Of a DNA stretch of 48,613 nucleotides, positions 16,709 to 24,679 are shown in pieces. Source of the stretch: Candidatus Goldiibacteriota bacterium. GTDB taxonomy: Bacteria; Oederibacteriota; PGYV01. Where the stretch lies: NCBI GenBank assembly GCA_016937715.1, contig JAFGWA010000035.1, forward strand, positions 1-48,613, in the 5' to 3' direction. A program made the translations under genes and the position numbers. Under the pieces are notes generated by a model that saw only the letters and a program-made list of their open reading frames with translations, made no database searches and had not been told where the DNA came from. Numbering within the stretch: position 1 is the stretch's first letter; every line of letters begins with the position of its first letter.

Positions 16709-17073
16709 TATTTTTTCACCCTTTTCTTCTGTATTTTATTATTTTCATCAACTTTGACAATTTTTGCCTCTTTAGTTAATACCTCTTCTTCATTCACAAA
16801 TCCATAAGCAACAATAATCACTTTATCGCCTTTTTCCACCAGCCTGGCCGCGGCGCCGTTAACACAGATTTCTCCTGAATTTTTTTTACCGGCAATCACA
16901 TAAGTTTCAAAGCGCTTTCCGTTATTAAGGTCAAGCACATGCACTTTTTCATTCACATATATGCCTGCAGCTTCCGCAAGCACAGTATCTATAGTAATAC
17001 TTCCTTCATATTCCAGGTGTTTATCAGTTACTGTGGCGCGGTGAATCTTTGATTTAAGCAGTTCTATCATCAT
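16708..17073 (-). CDS. panD: Aspartate 1-decarboxylase proenzyme
   Basis: PanD decarboxylates aspartate to beta-alanine for pantothenate. It is a 121-residue proenzyme that cleaves itself to form a pyruvoyl cofactor; the cleavage pair Gly24-Ser25 is seen in EGSITID. Lys9 and the IHRATVT start fit the family. Two adjacent ATG codons follow GGAGGAGAAAAAGG, and either could be used; with the first, Ser25 falls exactly in the standard position. The C-terminal tail (DENNKIQKKRVKK) is unusually basic. It lies between panC and nadX. Confidence 0.96.
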   Translation of the reverse strand: MMIELLKSKIHRATVTDKHLEYEGSITIDTVLAEAAGIYVNEKVHVLDLNNGKRFETYVIAGKKNSGEICVNGAAARLVEKGDKVIIVAYGFVNEEEVLTKEAKIVKVDENNKIQKKRVKK

Positions 17074-17103
17074 CCTTTTTCTCCTCCGTTCATCCGGGAC
17101 AGA

Positions 17104-17970
17104 TTAATCATTTGTCCTGATAATTGTATTGTCTATCAGCCTTGTTTTACCCACAAATATCGCGGCAGCAATCAGCGCTTCCCCCGATATTTTATCCGTT
17201 TTTTCAAGCGTGTACGGGTTTACCACTTCAACGTAGTCTATTTCAACTTTTTCTTCCTTTAATTTTCTTTTTATTTCCCTTACAATTACAGCAGCGTCGC
17301 GCTCGCCAAGTTCTGCCATGCTTTCCGCCATCTGAAGAGATTTATAAAGAACCGGAGCCGTGTTGCGTTCTTCAGGCGAAAGGTATGAATTTCTGGAACT
17401 TAAAGCAAGGCCGTCTTTTTCCCTTGCCGTGGGGCATATTACAACACCTGTGTCGTAATTCATGTCCCTTAACATTTTGGTTATTATGACCGCCTGCTGC
17501 ATATCCTTGTGCCCCAGATACATTTTATCCGGTTTAACAGCGTTTATCAGTTTCGCGACAACAGTGGTTACGCCTTTAAAATGCCCCGGCCTTGAAAGCC
17601 CGCACAGCACTTTTGCCATTTCGTTTTCCACGCTTAAATATGTGGCATACCCTTCCGGATACATTTCATCCGCCAAAGGTATAAACACACAGTCCACGCC
17701 CTTAATTTCTTCAAGCAGCGAAAGGTCGCGCTCTTCATCACGCGGATATTTCGCAAAATCTTCATTGGGCCCAAACTGCGCCGGGTTTACAAAGATACTT
17801 ACCACAACCTTTGTGCATTCCTTTACCGCGGCCTTCACAAGCGACAGGTGGCCTTCATGCAGATAGCCCATTGTAGGTACAAAGCCTATGACATGAGGCG
17901 TTTTTCTTGCCGCCCTTTTTATGGCATCTGAATATTTCTGCATTTCGCTGATGTTCCTTATTATCTTCAA
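17104..17970 (-). CDS. panC: Pantothenate synthetase
   Basis: PanC joins pantoate and beta-alanine using ATP. The 288 residues carry the HIGH-type motif His38-Glu-Gly-His41 (LHEGHLSL), the PTMGYLH nucleotide site, FVNPAQFGPNEDF, and SSRNSYLS, the KMSKS-like loop. The start codon is TTG, placed 5-6 nt after GGAGG, 10 nt after panB. Together panB, panC and panD cover all of pantothenate synthesis except ketopantoate reduction, which must be done by panE or ilvC elsewhere. Confidence 0.97.
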   Translation of the reverse strand: MKIIRNISEMQKYSDAIKRAARKTPHVIGFVPTMGYLHEGHLSLVKAAVKECTKVVVSIFVNPAQFGPNEDFAKYPRDEERDLSLLEEIKGVDCVFIPLADEMYPEGYATYLSVENEMAKVLCGLSRPGHFKGVTTVVAKLINAVKPDKMYLGHKDMQQAVIITKMLRDMNYDTGVVICPTAREKDGLALSSRNSYLSPEERNTAPVLYKSLQMAESMAELGERDAAVIVREIKRKLKEEKVEIDYVEVVNPYTLEKTDKISGEALIAAAIFVGKTRLIDNTIIRTND

Positions 17971-17980
17971 AAAACCTCCG

Positions 17981-18769
17981 CTAAAAACTGTGTTTTTTTC
18001 CGGGAAACTTTCCCGTCCTTACTTCACCGGAAAATTTTGTTATATCAGCTAAAACTCTTTTACCAATATTATCATATCGTTTAACAAATTTCGGGGTAAA
18101 ATCCGGAAAAAATCCAAGCATATCATGGGTAACCAGCACCTGCCCGTCACACTTTACCCCGCTTCCTATCCCTATAACCGGCACACCGACAGCTTTTGTT
18201 ATCGCGGCGGCGGCGGATGCTTTAACTTTTTCCACTGTAATTGCAAAAACACCCGTTTTTTCAAGCGCAGCCGCGCTTTGAATAAGTTCTTTTTCTTCCT
18301 TATCTGTTTTTCCAAGAACCGGATATCCGCCGTATTTTTTTACCGACTGCGGCTGAAGCCCAATGTGCCCCATGACAGGTATTCCAATTTCTATAATGGC
18401 TTTTACCTGCGGAATTATTTCAATCCCGCCTTCTATCTTTAAAGCATGCGCGCCGGATTCTTTTATTATTCTGCCGGCGTTTTTCTTAGCCTCGCTTACG
18501 GACGCCTGATATGACATAAACGGCATATCGGTGACAATAAAAGTATCCGGAGCCCCTCGCTTAACCGCTTTTGTATGGTAAATCATGTCATCCACGGTAA
18601 CGGGAATTGTCTCTTTTTTGCCCTGAAAAACCATTCCCAGCGAATCGCCTACAAGTATTATATCAACCCCCGCTTTTTCAAGCAGAAAAGCGGTGATATA
18701 TTCATACGCCGTCAGCATGACTATTTTTTTACTGTTTTTTAATGCGGTTATGGAGTTTACGTTAAGCAT
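17981..18769 (-). CDS. panB: Ketopantoate hydroxymethyltransferase
   Basis: PanB transfers a hydroxymethyl group from methylene-tetrahydrofolate to ketoisovalerate. The protein has 262 residues. Family motifs are ILVGDSLGMV (metal site), DMPFMSYQ, ALKIEGG, PVMGHIGLQPQS, and VIGIGSG, followed by DGQVLVTHDMLG. Its ATG comes one nucleotide after the TAA of the kinase gene and has only a weak ribosome site, so translation is likely coupled. The nearby folK supplies the folate branch that PanB uses as cofactor. Confidence 0.96.
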   Translation of the reverse strand: MLNVNSITALKNSKKIVMLTAYEYITAFLLEKAGVDIILVGDSLGMVFQGKKETIPVTVDDMIYHTKAVKRGAPDTFIVTDMPFMSYQASVSEAKKNAGRIIKESGAHALKIEGGIEIIPQVKAIIEIGIPVMGHIGLQPQSVKKYGGYPVLGKTDKEEKELIQSAAALEKTGVFAITVEKVKASAAAAITKAVGVPVIGIGSGVKCDGQVLVTHDMLGFFPDFTPKFVKRYDNIGKRVLADITKFSGEVRTGKFPGKKHSF

Positions 18770-18770
18770 A

Positions 18771-19418
18771 TTATTTCATTCTTGGCGTATAGTAGTTTAT
18801 CCCGCCCTTAATATTAAGAACGTAATCCCTGATAATTTCGTAAGCTTTCCTGTCGTTAACAAAATCAACTTCATCCGTGTTTACAATAACAAGCGGTATA
18901 CTTTTTGAAAAATGCGAAAAGAAATAATTATACGCCTCTGACAATTCGCTTATATAATCCTTGCTTATTGACTTTTCATATTTTCTGCCGCGTTTTTTTA
19001 TGCGCTCCATAAGTGTATCAACGCTGGCCTGCAGATAAATAACGAGGTCCGGTTTTAAAAGCGATCCTTCATCAACCACCGCTTTGTGTATTTTTTCATA
19101 TAAGGATAGTTCATTTTCTTCAAGCGTCACATAGGCAAAAAGACGGTCTTTATCAAGGATGTAATCCGCCACAACTCCAGAATCAAAAAGATCCATCTGT
19201 TTTAAAGGTTCCTGCTGTTTTATCCTGTTAATAAGGAAAAAAAGCTGCGTCTGAAAAGCATAACTGCCCATGTCTTTATAGAATTTTTCAAGAAAAGGGT
19301 TGTTATCCACCTGTTCTAAAACAGGTTTCGCCTTTAAATCTTCGGCAAGCATACGGGCAAAAGTGGTTTTGCCGGCCCCAAGCACGCCTTCCACAGCTAT
19401 GTAATGAAAATTATTCAT
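18771..19418 (-). CDS. Deoxynucleoside kinase (dGK/dCK type)
   Basis: A 215-residue kinase of the deoxynucleoside kinase family, which phosphorylates purine or pyrimidine deoxynucleosides for salvage. The P-loop GVLGAGKTT is at 11-19, the substrate loop EQVDNNPFLEKFYKDM follows, and a lid-like RIKKRGRKYEKSIS lies near 140. Which base it prefers cannot be read from the sequence. It overlaps folK by 8 nt, and the folK-dNK pairing is common in bacteria. Confidence 0.88.
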   Translation of the reverse strand: MNNFHYIAVEGVLGAGKTTFARMLAEDLKAKPVLEQVDNNPFLEKFYKDMGSYAFQTQLFFLINRIKQQEPLKQMDLFDSGVVADYILDKDRLFAYVTLEENELSLYEKIHKAVVDEGSLLKPDLVIYLQASVDTLMERIKKRGRKYEKSISKDYISELSEAYNYFFSHFSKSIPLVIVNTDEVDFVNDRKAYEIIRDYVLNIKGGINYYTPRMK

Positions 19419-19908
19419 TAACCGCTCCGATTCTTAATATTTTTTCTTCTTTTTTGCAGTTTTCAAGCAGTTCTTTTACGCTTGTTTTAAAAGCCCTATG
19501 CCTGAATCCGCCGGCTATTTCATTCAGCGGAACAAGCACAAACAGCCTTTCAGCAAGCCCGATGTGAGGTATAGTAAGCCTGGCGCTATTAACCATTATA
19601 TTACCATAAAAAATGATGTCAATATCAATTATGCGGGGGCCCCATCTGCGCCCGGAATCGGCATTCCTGCCCATTTCCCTTTCTATGCGTTTGATTATGT
19701 CAAGAAGTTCAAAGGGCGGCAGCCGTGTCTTTGCCTGAACTGCGACATTTAAAAAATCGGGCTGCTTTTTATAACCAAATGGCTCTGTTAAATAAAGAGA
19801 TGATATTTTTTTAACTTTAATATTATTTTCGCCAAGTTTTTTTAACGCCTTTTTAATGCTGCTTTTTTTACCGCCTTTGTTGGCTCCCAGCGAAAGAAAT
19901 ACCTTCAT
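19411..19908 (-). CDS. folK: HPPK, folate pyrophosphokinase
   Basis: FolK transfers pyrophosphate to 6-hydroxymethyl-dihydropterin in folate synthesis. The protein has 165 residues with LSLGANKGGK at the N terminus, SSLYLTEPFGYKKQPDFLN and the signature RRWGPRIIDIDIIFYG near 87-102, followed by IPHIGLAERLFVLVPL. No FolB or FolP domain is fused. The ATG is behind AGAGGCG, 13 nt after dapL. Confidence 0.97.
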   Translation of the reverse strand: MKVFLSLGANKGGKKSSIKKALKKLGENNIKVKKISSLYLTEPFGYKKQPDFLNVAVQAKTRLPPFELLDIIKRIEREMGRNADSGRRWGPRIIDIDIIFYGNIMVNSARLTIPHIGLAERLFVLVPLNEIAGGFRHRAFKTSVKELLENCKKEEKILRIGAVNE

Positions 19909-19921
19909 TTAACGCCTCTTT

Positions 19922-21082
19922 TTAAAACTTCAGGTTCTTAAGCCTTTCCAGCGCCTGATGAATTACCGGTTCTTCAACAGTCAGCGCTATTCTTACATAT
20001 TTATCGGCGGACGGCCCAAAACCTATTCCGGGAGTCAGCACAAGCCCCGCTTCTTCAAGCAGTTTTGACGCAAACTCCATGGATGTGTATTTTCCCGGTA
20101 TTTTTATCCATAAATATAACGTCCCTTTTGATTCAATAACTTCATATCCAAGAGCGCGCAGCCCGTTTGTAAATACTTCAGCGCGCTTTTTATAAAGCTG
20201 CCTTATTTCCTCTTCTTCTTTTTCGCATTCCAAAAGAGCCCTTGCGGAAGCTTCCTGCAGCGCGGAAACGGTTCCGGAATCCATGTTTTCTTTTACAAGC
20301 GCCAAACCGGCGATAATTTTTTCGCCTCCTGCCGCGAACCCGACTCTCCATCCCGTCATATTATAAGTTTTGGACATGGAATAAAATTCTATAACATGCT
20401 CTTTCGCTCCCGGTATCTGAAGCATTGAAACAGGTTTATCTTTTGGGTCAAAATACACTTCCGAATATGGCGCATCCTGCGAAATTATAAACCCGTACTT
20501 TTTCGCCTTTGCGACTGCCTTTTCATAAAAATCAAGGCCGGCCATTGCGGAAGTGGGATTATTCGGATAATTCAGGTGCATTATCTTTGTTTTCTTATAA
20601 ACATCTTCGGGTATTGCTTCCAAATCAGGCAGAAAACCTGTTTCTTCCTTCAAAGGCATAAAATACGGGGTTCCTCCGGATAAAATTGTACCTGAAGTAT
20701 AACCGGGATATCCCGGATCAGGAATTAAAACGATATCGCCCGGGTTGACAAAAGCCAAAGGAAGGTGCGTTATCCCGTCCTTCGCGCCGATTAGCGCCAT
20801 TACTTCGCTTTTATTTACAGCGACTCCAAACCTTTTTAACATCCACTTTACAACCGCTTCCTTAAACAGCCCGCTTCCGCTTCCGATGGGATACGGATGG
20901 TTCTCTTTTTTGTCGGCAGCTTCTTTTATAAATTCAAGAATCTTTTTCGGAGTCGGCCTGTCAGGGTCGCCTATCCCGATGTTTATAATACTTTTCCCCG
21001 CTTCAATAGCGGCCTTTTTCTTTCTGTCAATTTCCGCGAATATGTAAGGCGGAAGTTTTTTTAACCTGTCTGCAAGTTCCAT
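19922..21082 (-). CDS. dapL: LL-diaminopimelate aminotransferase
   Basis: A class I/II PLP aminotransferase of 386 residues. DapL makes LL-diaminopimelate directly from tetrahydrodipicolinate with glutamate, bypassing dapC, dapD and dapE, none of which are present here. PLP Lys238 lies in SMSKTYNMTGWRVGF; NYPNNPTSA and PDPGYPGY fit the fold. The N-terminal RLKKLPPYIFAEID and INIGIGDPDRPTP resemble the DapL family. Sequence alone could also fit another aspartate-type aminotransferase, but neighbours dapA, dapB, dapF and lysA make DapL likely. Ribosome site AGGAGG. A 264-bp repeat-bearing gap separates it from the FAH gene, so it may have its own promoter. Confidence 0.88.
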   Translation of the reverse strand: MELADRLKKLPPYIFAEIDRKKKAAIEAGKSIINIGIGDPDRPTPKKILEFIKEAADKKENHPYPIGSGSGLFKEAVVKWMLKRFGVAVNKSEVMALIGAKDGITHLPLAFVNPGDIVLIPDPGYPGYTSGTILSGGTPYFMPLKEETGFLPDLEAIPEDVYKKTKIMHLNYPNNPTSAMAGLDFYEKAVAKAKKYGFIISQDAPYSEVYFDPKDKPVSMLQIPGAKEHVIEFYSMSKTYNMTGWRVGFAAGGEKIIAGLALVKENMDSGTVSALQEASARALLECEKEEEEIRQLYKKRAEVFTNGLRALGYEVIESKGTLYLWIKIPGKYTSMEFASKLLEEAGLVLTPGIGFGPSADKYVRIALTVEEPVIHQALERLKNLKF

Positions 21083-21179
21083 TTTTTCCTCCTGAATTTA
21101 AATAATTAGCAGCTTAACGAATTAAGCAATTGATATTAAGATTCTTACCTTCTAATAAAAAACCAATAAATCCTTTATT

Positions 21180-21240
21180 GTAGAGACGCACCATGGCGCG
21201 TCTGCCTTTAAAAACAAGACGCAATGTATTGCGTCTCTAC
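21180..21240. repeat. GTAGAGACGC inverted repeat element
   Basis: GTAGAGACGCA (21180-21190) is inverted as TGCGTCTCTAC (21230-21240). Inside are two further hairpins, GACGC/GCGTC and AGACGCAAT/ATTGCGTCT. Repeats with GTAGAGACGC ends are common in intergenic regions of cyanobacteria and some uncultured bacteria. It sits in the gap before dapL. Confidence 0.8.
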
Positions 21241-21315
21241 ATTAGAAAACAAACATCAAAATCCGCAGGCAAAAGACCCGTATCAAACAAAACAGTTTAT
21301 CCTGCCAAACTTCAG

Positions 21316-21339
21316 AGCTGCCGAGCCGCCGAGCTGCTT
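21316..21339 (-). repeat. Octamer repeat, GAGCTGCC/GAGCCGCC type
   Basis: Words GAGCTGCC, GAGCCGCC, GAGCTGCT lie 7 bp past the stop codon of the minus-strand FAH gene. They are the reverse-strand relatives of CGGCGGCT at 1812. The array is on the 3' side of the gene, as at several other sites. Confidence 0.75.
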
Positions 21340-21346
21340 TCTTCCG

Positions 21347-22108
21347 CTACTCCACAAAGTTCGTAAGCTTTCCTATCCCTTCTATTTCCACTTCCACCAC
21401 ATCGCCTTTTTTAAGCGCGCTAATTCCCGCAGGAGTTCCTGTAGAAATTATATCCCCGCGGTACAGCGTCATAACAGAAGATATAAAGCTTACAATTTTT
21501 TTCGTCTTAAAAATAAACTTTGAAGTATTAGAGTTCTGTTTAACCTCGCCGTTTAAAAGCAGCCGTATGTCCAGATTATCCGGGTCTATGTTTTTTCTTA
21601 CAAAAGGCCCGACAGGCCCGAAAGTATTAAAGGACTTGGCCCTTGTCCACTGCCCGTCTTTTTTCTGCAAATCGCGCGCGGTAACATCATTAAAACAGGT
21701 AAAGCCAAGAATATTATCCATTACCTCATCTTCGTCTATGTCATTTATCTCATTCTTTATAACTATCGCAAGTTCGGCTTCAAATTCCACCTGACTGCTC
21801 TGCTGCGGAATCACTATTTTCCCGCCGTGCCCTATAATTGTGGTAGCCGGTTTTATAAAAATAACCGGTTCTTCCGGTATTGCAAAGCCCATCTCTGCCG
21901 CATGATCGCTGTAATTTAACCCCATACACACTATCTTAGTGGGTTCCGAAGGCGGAAGTATCTGTACGTTATCCGCTTCAACTATTTTATCTGTTATATT
22001 ATACTGCGTGAACATGTCGCCTTCAATTTCCAGAAAATTCCCGTCATTGCCGACAAGCCCCCACTTGATTTCATTTTCCGCGTTTTTATACCTTACATAT
22101 TTTGACAT
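21347..22108 (-). CDS. Fumarylacetoacetate hydrolase family protein
   Basis: A 253-residue FAH-fold protein. Metal ligands are visible as Glu110 and Glu112 (EFEAELAIV) and Asp141 (CFNDVTARDLQ). KSFNTFGPVGPF, STGTPAGI and VEVEIEGIGKL are family marks. FAH members include acylpyruvases, oxaloacetate decarboxylases or tautomerases and hydratases; the substrate cannot be assigned. It sits 38 nt after dapB in the lysine operon. An action on oxaloacetate or pyruvate, close to aspartate-family metabolism, is possible but is inference. Confidence 0.85.
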   Translation of the reverse strand: MSKYVRYKNAENEIKWGLVGNDGNFLEIEGDMFTQYNITDKIVEADNVQILPPSEPTKIVCMGLNYSDHAAEMGFAIPEEPVIFIKPATTIIGHGGKIVIPQQSSQVEFEAELAIVIKNEINDIDEDEVMDNILGFTCFNDVTARDLQKKDGQWTRAKSFNTFGPVGPFVRKNIDPDNLDIRLLLNGEVKQNSNTSKFIFKTKKIVSFISSVMTLYRGDIISTGTPAGISALKKGDVVEVEIEGIGKLTNFVE

Positions 22109-22146
22109 TAATACCTCTTATTTAATTTAATTAAACCGCGTATTCC

Positions 22147-22923
22147 TTATAAACCAAGCACATCTTTCATCGAATACAATCCTGCTTTTTTTCCATTAAT
22201 AAACTTTGCCGCTTTTACAGCGCCTGCCGCCAGGGCATCTCTTGAAAAAATAGTGTGCTTTATTTCAAGCTTATCTTCATCGCTCATGTACATTACAGTA
22301 TGCTCGCCTATTACTCCGCCGCCGCGCACCGCAAATACACCAAGCTGATTTCTTGGCCTCTCATTGTCGCGGCCATCCCTGCCGTATATGACGTTTTCAT
22401 CGTAATCAAGGCCTTTAGCGTCCATTATTACCTGCGCGCAGGTAACCGCAGTTCCCGAGGGCGCGTCTTTTTTATGGCGGTGATGCGATTCCACTATATC
22501 AATGTCATAATCATCTTTCATTATTCTGGTAACCTGATCCAGAACTTTCCACATAACATTTACGCCCACGCTGTAATTGCTTGCAAAAACCACGGGAATC
22601 TTTTTTGCCGCTTCATCAATTTTTAAAAGTTCTTCTTTTGTGAATCCGGTTGTGGCAAGTACATGCGCCTTTCCCGCGGATGACAATATTTCCAGCGCTT
22701 CAAGCGATGCCTGCGGCACGGAAAAATCTATGTAAACATCAATATCATTAACAACAGATTCTAAATCATCTGTTACTTTAACACCCTCAACTTCTTTGCC
22801 GACAAGTTCATGCCCTTTTCTTTCAACAAGTGCGGCTATCTTAAAATCTTTACCCCTGGATATTACCGCTGCAACTGACTTTCCCATTCTGCCCGCGGCT
22901 CCTGAAATTCCTATACGTATCAT
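22147..22923 (-). CDS. dapB: 4-Hydroxy-tetrahydrodipicolinate reductase
   Basis: DapB reduces the DapA product to tetrahydrodipicolinate with NAD(P)H. The 258-residue protein has the nucleotide motif GAAGRMGK (9-16), ATTGFTKEE, the catalytic stretch ESHHRHKKDAPSGTA and GEHTVMYMSDEDKLEI. It is a normal bacterial DapB. The ATG is behind GGAGGTAAATT, 16 nt after dapA. Confidence 0.97.
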   Translation of the reverse strand: MIRIGISGAAGRMGKSVAAVISRGKDFKIAALVERKGHELVGKEVEGVKVTDDLESVVNDIDVYIDFSVPQASLEALEILSSAGKAHVLATTGFTKEELLKIDEAAKKIPVVFASNYSVGVNVMWKVLDQVTRIMKDDYDIDIVESHHRHKKDAPSGTAVTCAQVIMDAKGLDYDENVIYGRDGRDNERPRNQLGVFAVRGGGVIGEHTVMYMSDEDKLEIKHTIFSRDALAAGAVKAAKFINGKKAGLYSMKDVLGL

Positions 22924-22939
22924 AATTTACCTCCGCTTT

Positions 22940-23815
22940 TTAAAACTTTATTCCGTAATCTTTCATTGCTTTCTTTAATTTGACTGCGGCTTCCGCCGGC
23001 AGTTTTGTCATAGGCAGCCTTATTTCATCATCAATAAGCCCCATGATTGCCATAGCCGCTTTTACAGGTATCGGGTTTGTTTCAATAAACATGGCCTTAA
23101 CAAGCGGGAACATTTTGTGGTGCATTGCCCGCGCTTTTTTAATATCGCCGCTGTTAAAAGCGGTAATCATGGCTTTTACATCTTTAGGAATAATATTTGC
23201 CACAACAGAAATAACGCCGTGCCCGCCCACTGATAAAAGCGGAAGCGTAAGCGCGTCATCGCCGGACAACACATCAAAATCCGGGCCGCACGCCTTTATT
23301 ACCTCGCTCATCTGCGAAAGGTCGCCGCTGGCTTCTTTAACGCCTGTAATGTTCTTACTTTTTGCAAGCTCTGCCATTACCGGGGTTGATACATTTACCC
23401 CTGTCCTGCCGATTATGTTATATACCACTATCGGAATTTTAACCGAGGCAGCTACAGCCTTAAAGTGTTCCAGAAGCCCGGCCTGTGTGGGTTTGTTGTA
23501 ATAAGGGTTAACAATAAGACATCCGTCCGCGCCTGCTTTTTGGGCGGCCTGTGAATACTCTATGGCTTCTGCGGTTGAATTGGAACCCGTGCCTGCCATA
23601 ACTTTCATCCTTTTATTCACAAGTTTCACGGTAAGCGCAATCAGCCCTTCGTGCTCTTCAACTGTAAGCGTGGGTGATTCCCCTGTGGTACCGCATGGTA
23701 CTATACCGTCTGTTCCCGCTTTAGCGTGCATCTCTATAAGTTTGGCAAATGCCTTTTCGTCTATTTTCCCGTTTTTAAACGGCGTTACTATTGCAACGTA
23801 TGATCCCCTGAACAT
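22940..23815 (-). CDS. dapA: 4-Hydroxy-tetrahydrodipicolinate synthase
   Basis: DapA condenses pyruvate with aspartate semialdehyde. The 291-residue protein has Schiff-base Lys160 in ITGVKEASGD, Tyr132 in VVYNIIGRTG, GTTGESPTL at 42-50 and NPYYNKPT at 103-110. Genes for aspartokinase and semialdehyde dehydrogenase, needed upstream, are not in the window. The ATG lies behind AGGAGG. Confidence 0.97.
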   Translation of the reverse strand: MFRGSYVAIVTPFKNGKIDEKAFAKLIEMHAKAGTDGIVPCGTTGESPTLTVEEHEGLIALTVKLVNKRMKVMAGTGSNSTAEAIEYSQAAQKAGADGCLIVNPYYNKPTQAGLLEHFKAVAASVKIPIVVYNIIGRTGVNVSTPVMAELAKSKNITGVKEASGDLSQMSEVIKACGPDFDVLSGDDALTLPLLSVGGHGVISVVANIIPKDVKAMITAFNSGDIKKARAMHHKMFPLVKAMFIETNPIPVKAAMAIMGLIDDEIRLPMTKLPAEAAVKLKKAMKDYGIKF

Positions 23816-23839
23816 GTTATGCCTCCTGATAATGATTTA

Positions 23840-24673
23840 TTATTTATATACACTCTCTGAAATTATTCCTTCGGCTACAACGGATGCCGGCCCTTCAAGA
23901 AAAACATCCGTGTATTTTCCGTCTTTATACTTAAAAGATATTTTCAGCGTGCCGCCCGGCGCTTCAAAGGTAACCGGGCTTGCCGCTTTGCCGTAAGCAT
24001 TCATAATAATGCCCGCGGCCGTGGCTCCCGTACCGCACGCAAGCGTTTCATCTTCCACTCCGCGTTCATAGGAACGAATTTTGAATTTATTGATACCTGC
24101 CTTTTCTATGAACATAGCGTTAGTGCCTTTGGGCGCGAACTGTTTGTGAAAACGGATCTGCTTTCCAAACTTTACCACATCAAATTTATCAAGTTCCTTT
24201 ACTTCCGCGACAAAATGCGGGACGCCTGTATTTACAAAACCGCCCTTAAATTCCCCGCCTGTTACCTTAATTTTGATATTAAGCAAAAGCGTATGGGGAT
24301 TTATCATCTGCAGTTTTACATCGCCGTTTTTCTTTATCTCCGCGTAATGCGCGCCGTCTTTAGCTATGAAATTGGTTTTATCCTTAACATACCCTTTCTC
24401 GTAGGCAAAACGCGCGATGCATCTGGCGGCGTTGCCGCACATATCGGCTTCAGAGCCGTCATTATTGTAAAACCTCATGTAAAAATCAGCGCCTTTGATA
24501 CGTTCAAGCAGCAGCAGGCCGTCCGCGTCAATACCGAATTTCCTGCGGCATATCTTTACCACCTGTTCTGTGGTCAGCTTTATTTTTCCGGAAAAATTAT
24601 CAATAAAAATGAAATCATTTCCGGCGCCTGACATCTTTGTAAATGGTATCCCTTTAACCTTAATTTTTTTCAT
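23840..24673 (-). CDS. dapF: Diaminopimelate epimerase
   Basis: DapF converts LL- to meso-diaminopimelate, the form used in peptidoglycan and by LysA. The 277-residue protein has the two catalytic cysteines Cys79 (ADMCGNAARC) and Cys213 (LACGTGATAAG), plus MSGAGNDFI at 14-22 and ERGVEDETLACG. The ribosome site AGGTGA is formed by the end of lysA and its stop codon, so the genes are closely coupled (6-nt gap). Confidence 0.97.
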   Translation of the reverse strand: MKKIKVKGIPFTKMSGAGNDFIFIDNFSGKIKLTTEQVVKICRRKFGIDADGLLLLERIKGADFYMRFYNNDGSEADMCGNAARCIARFAYEKGYVKDKTNFIAKDGAHYAEIKKNGDVKLQMINPHTLLLNIKIKVTGGEFKGGFVNTGVPHFVAEVKELDKFDVVKFGKQIRFHKQFAPKGTNAMFIEKAGINKFKIRSYERGVEDETLACGTGATAAGIIMNAYGKAASPVTFEAPGGTLKISFKYKDGKYTDVFLEGPASVVAEGIISESVYK

Positions 24674-24679
24674 TTTATT

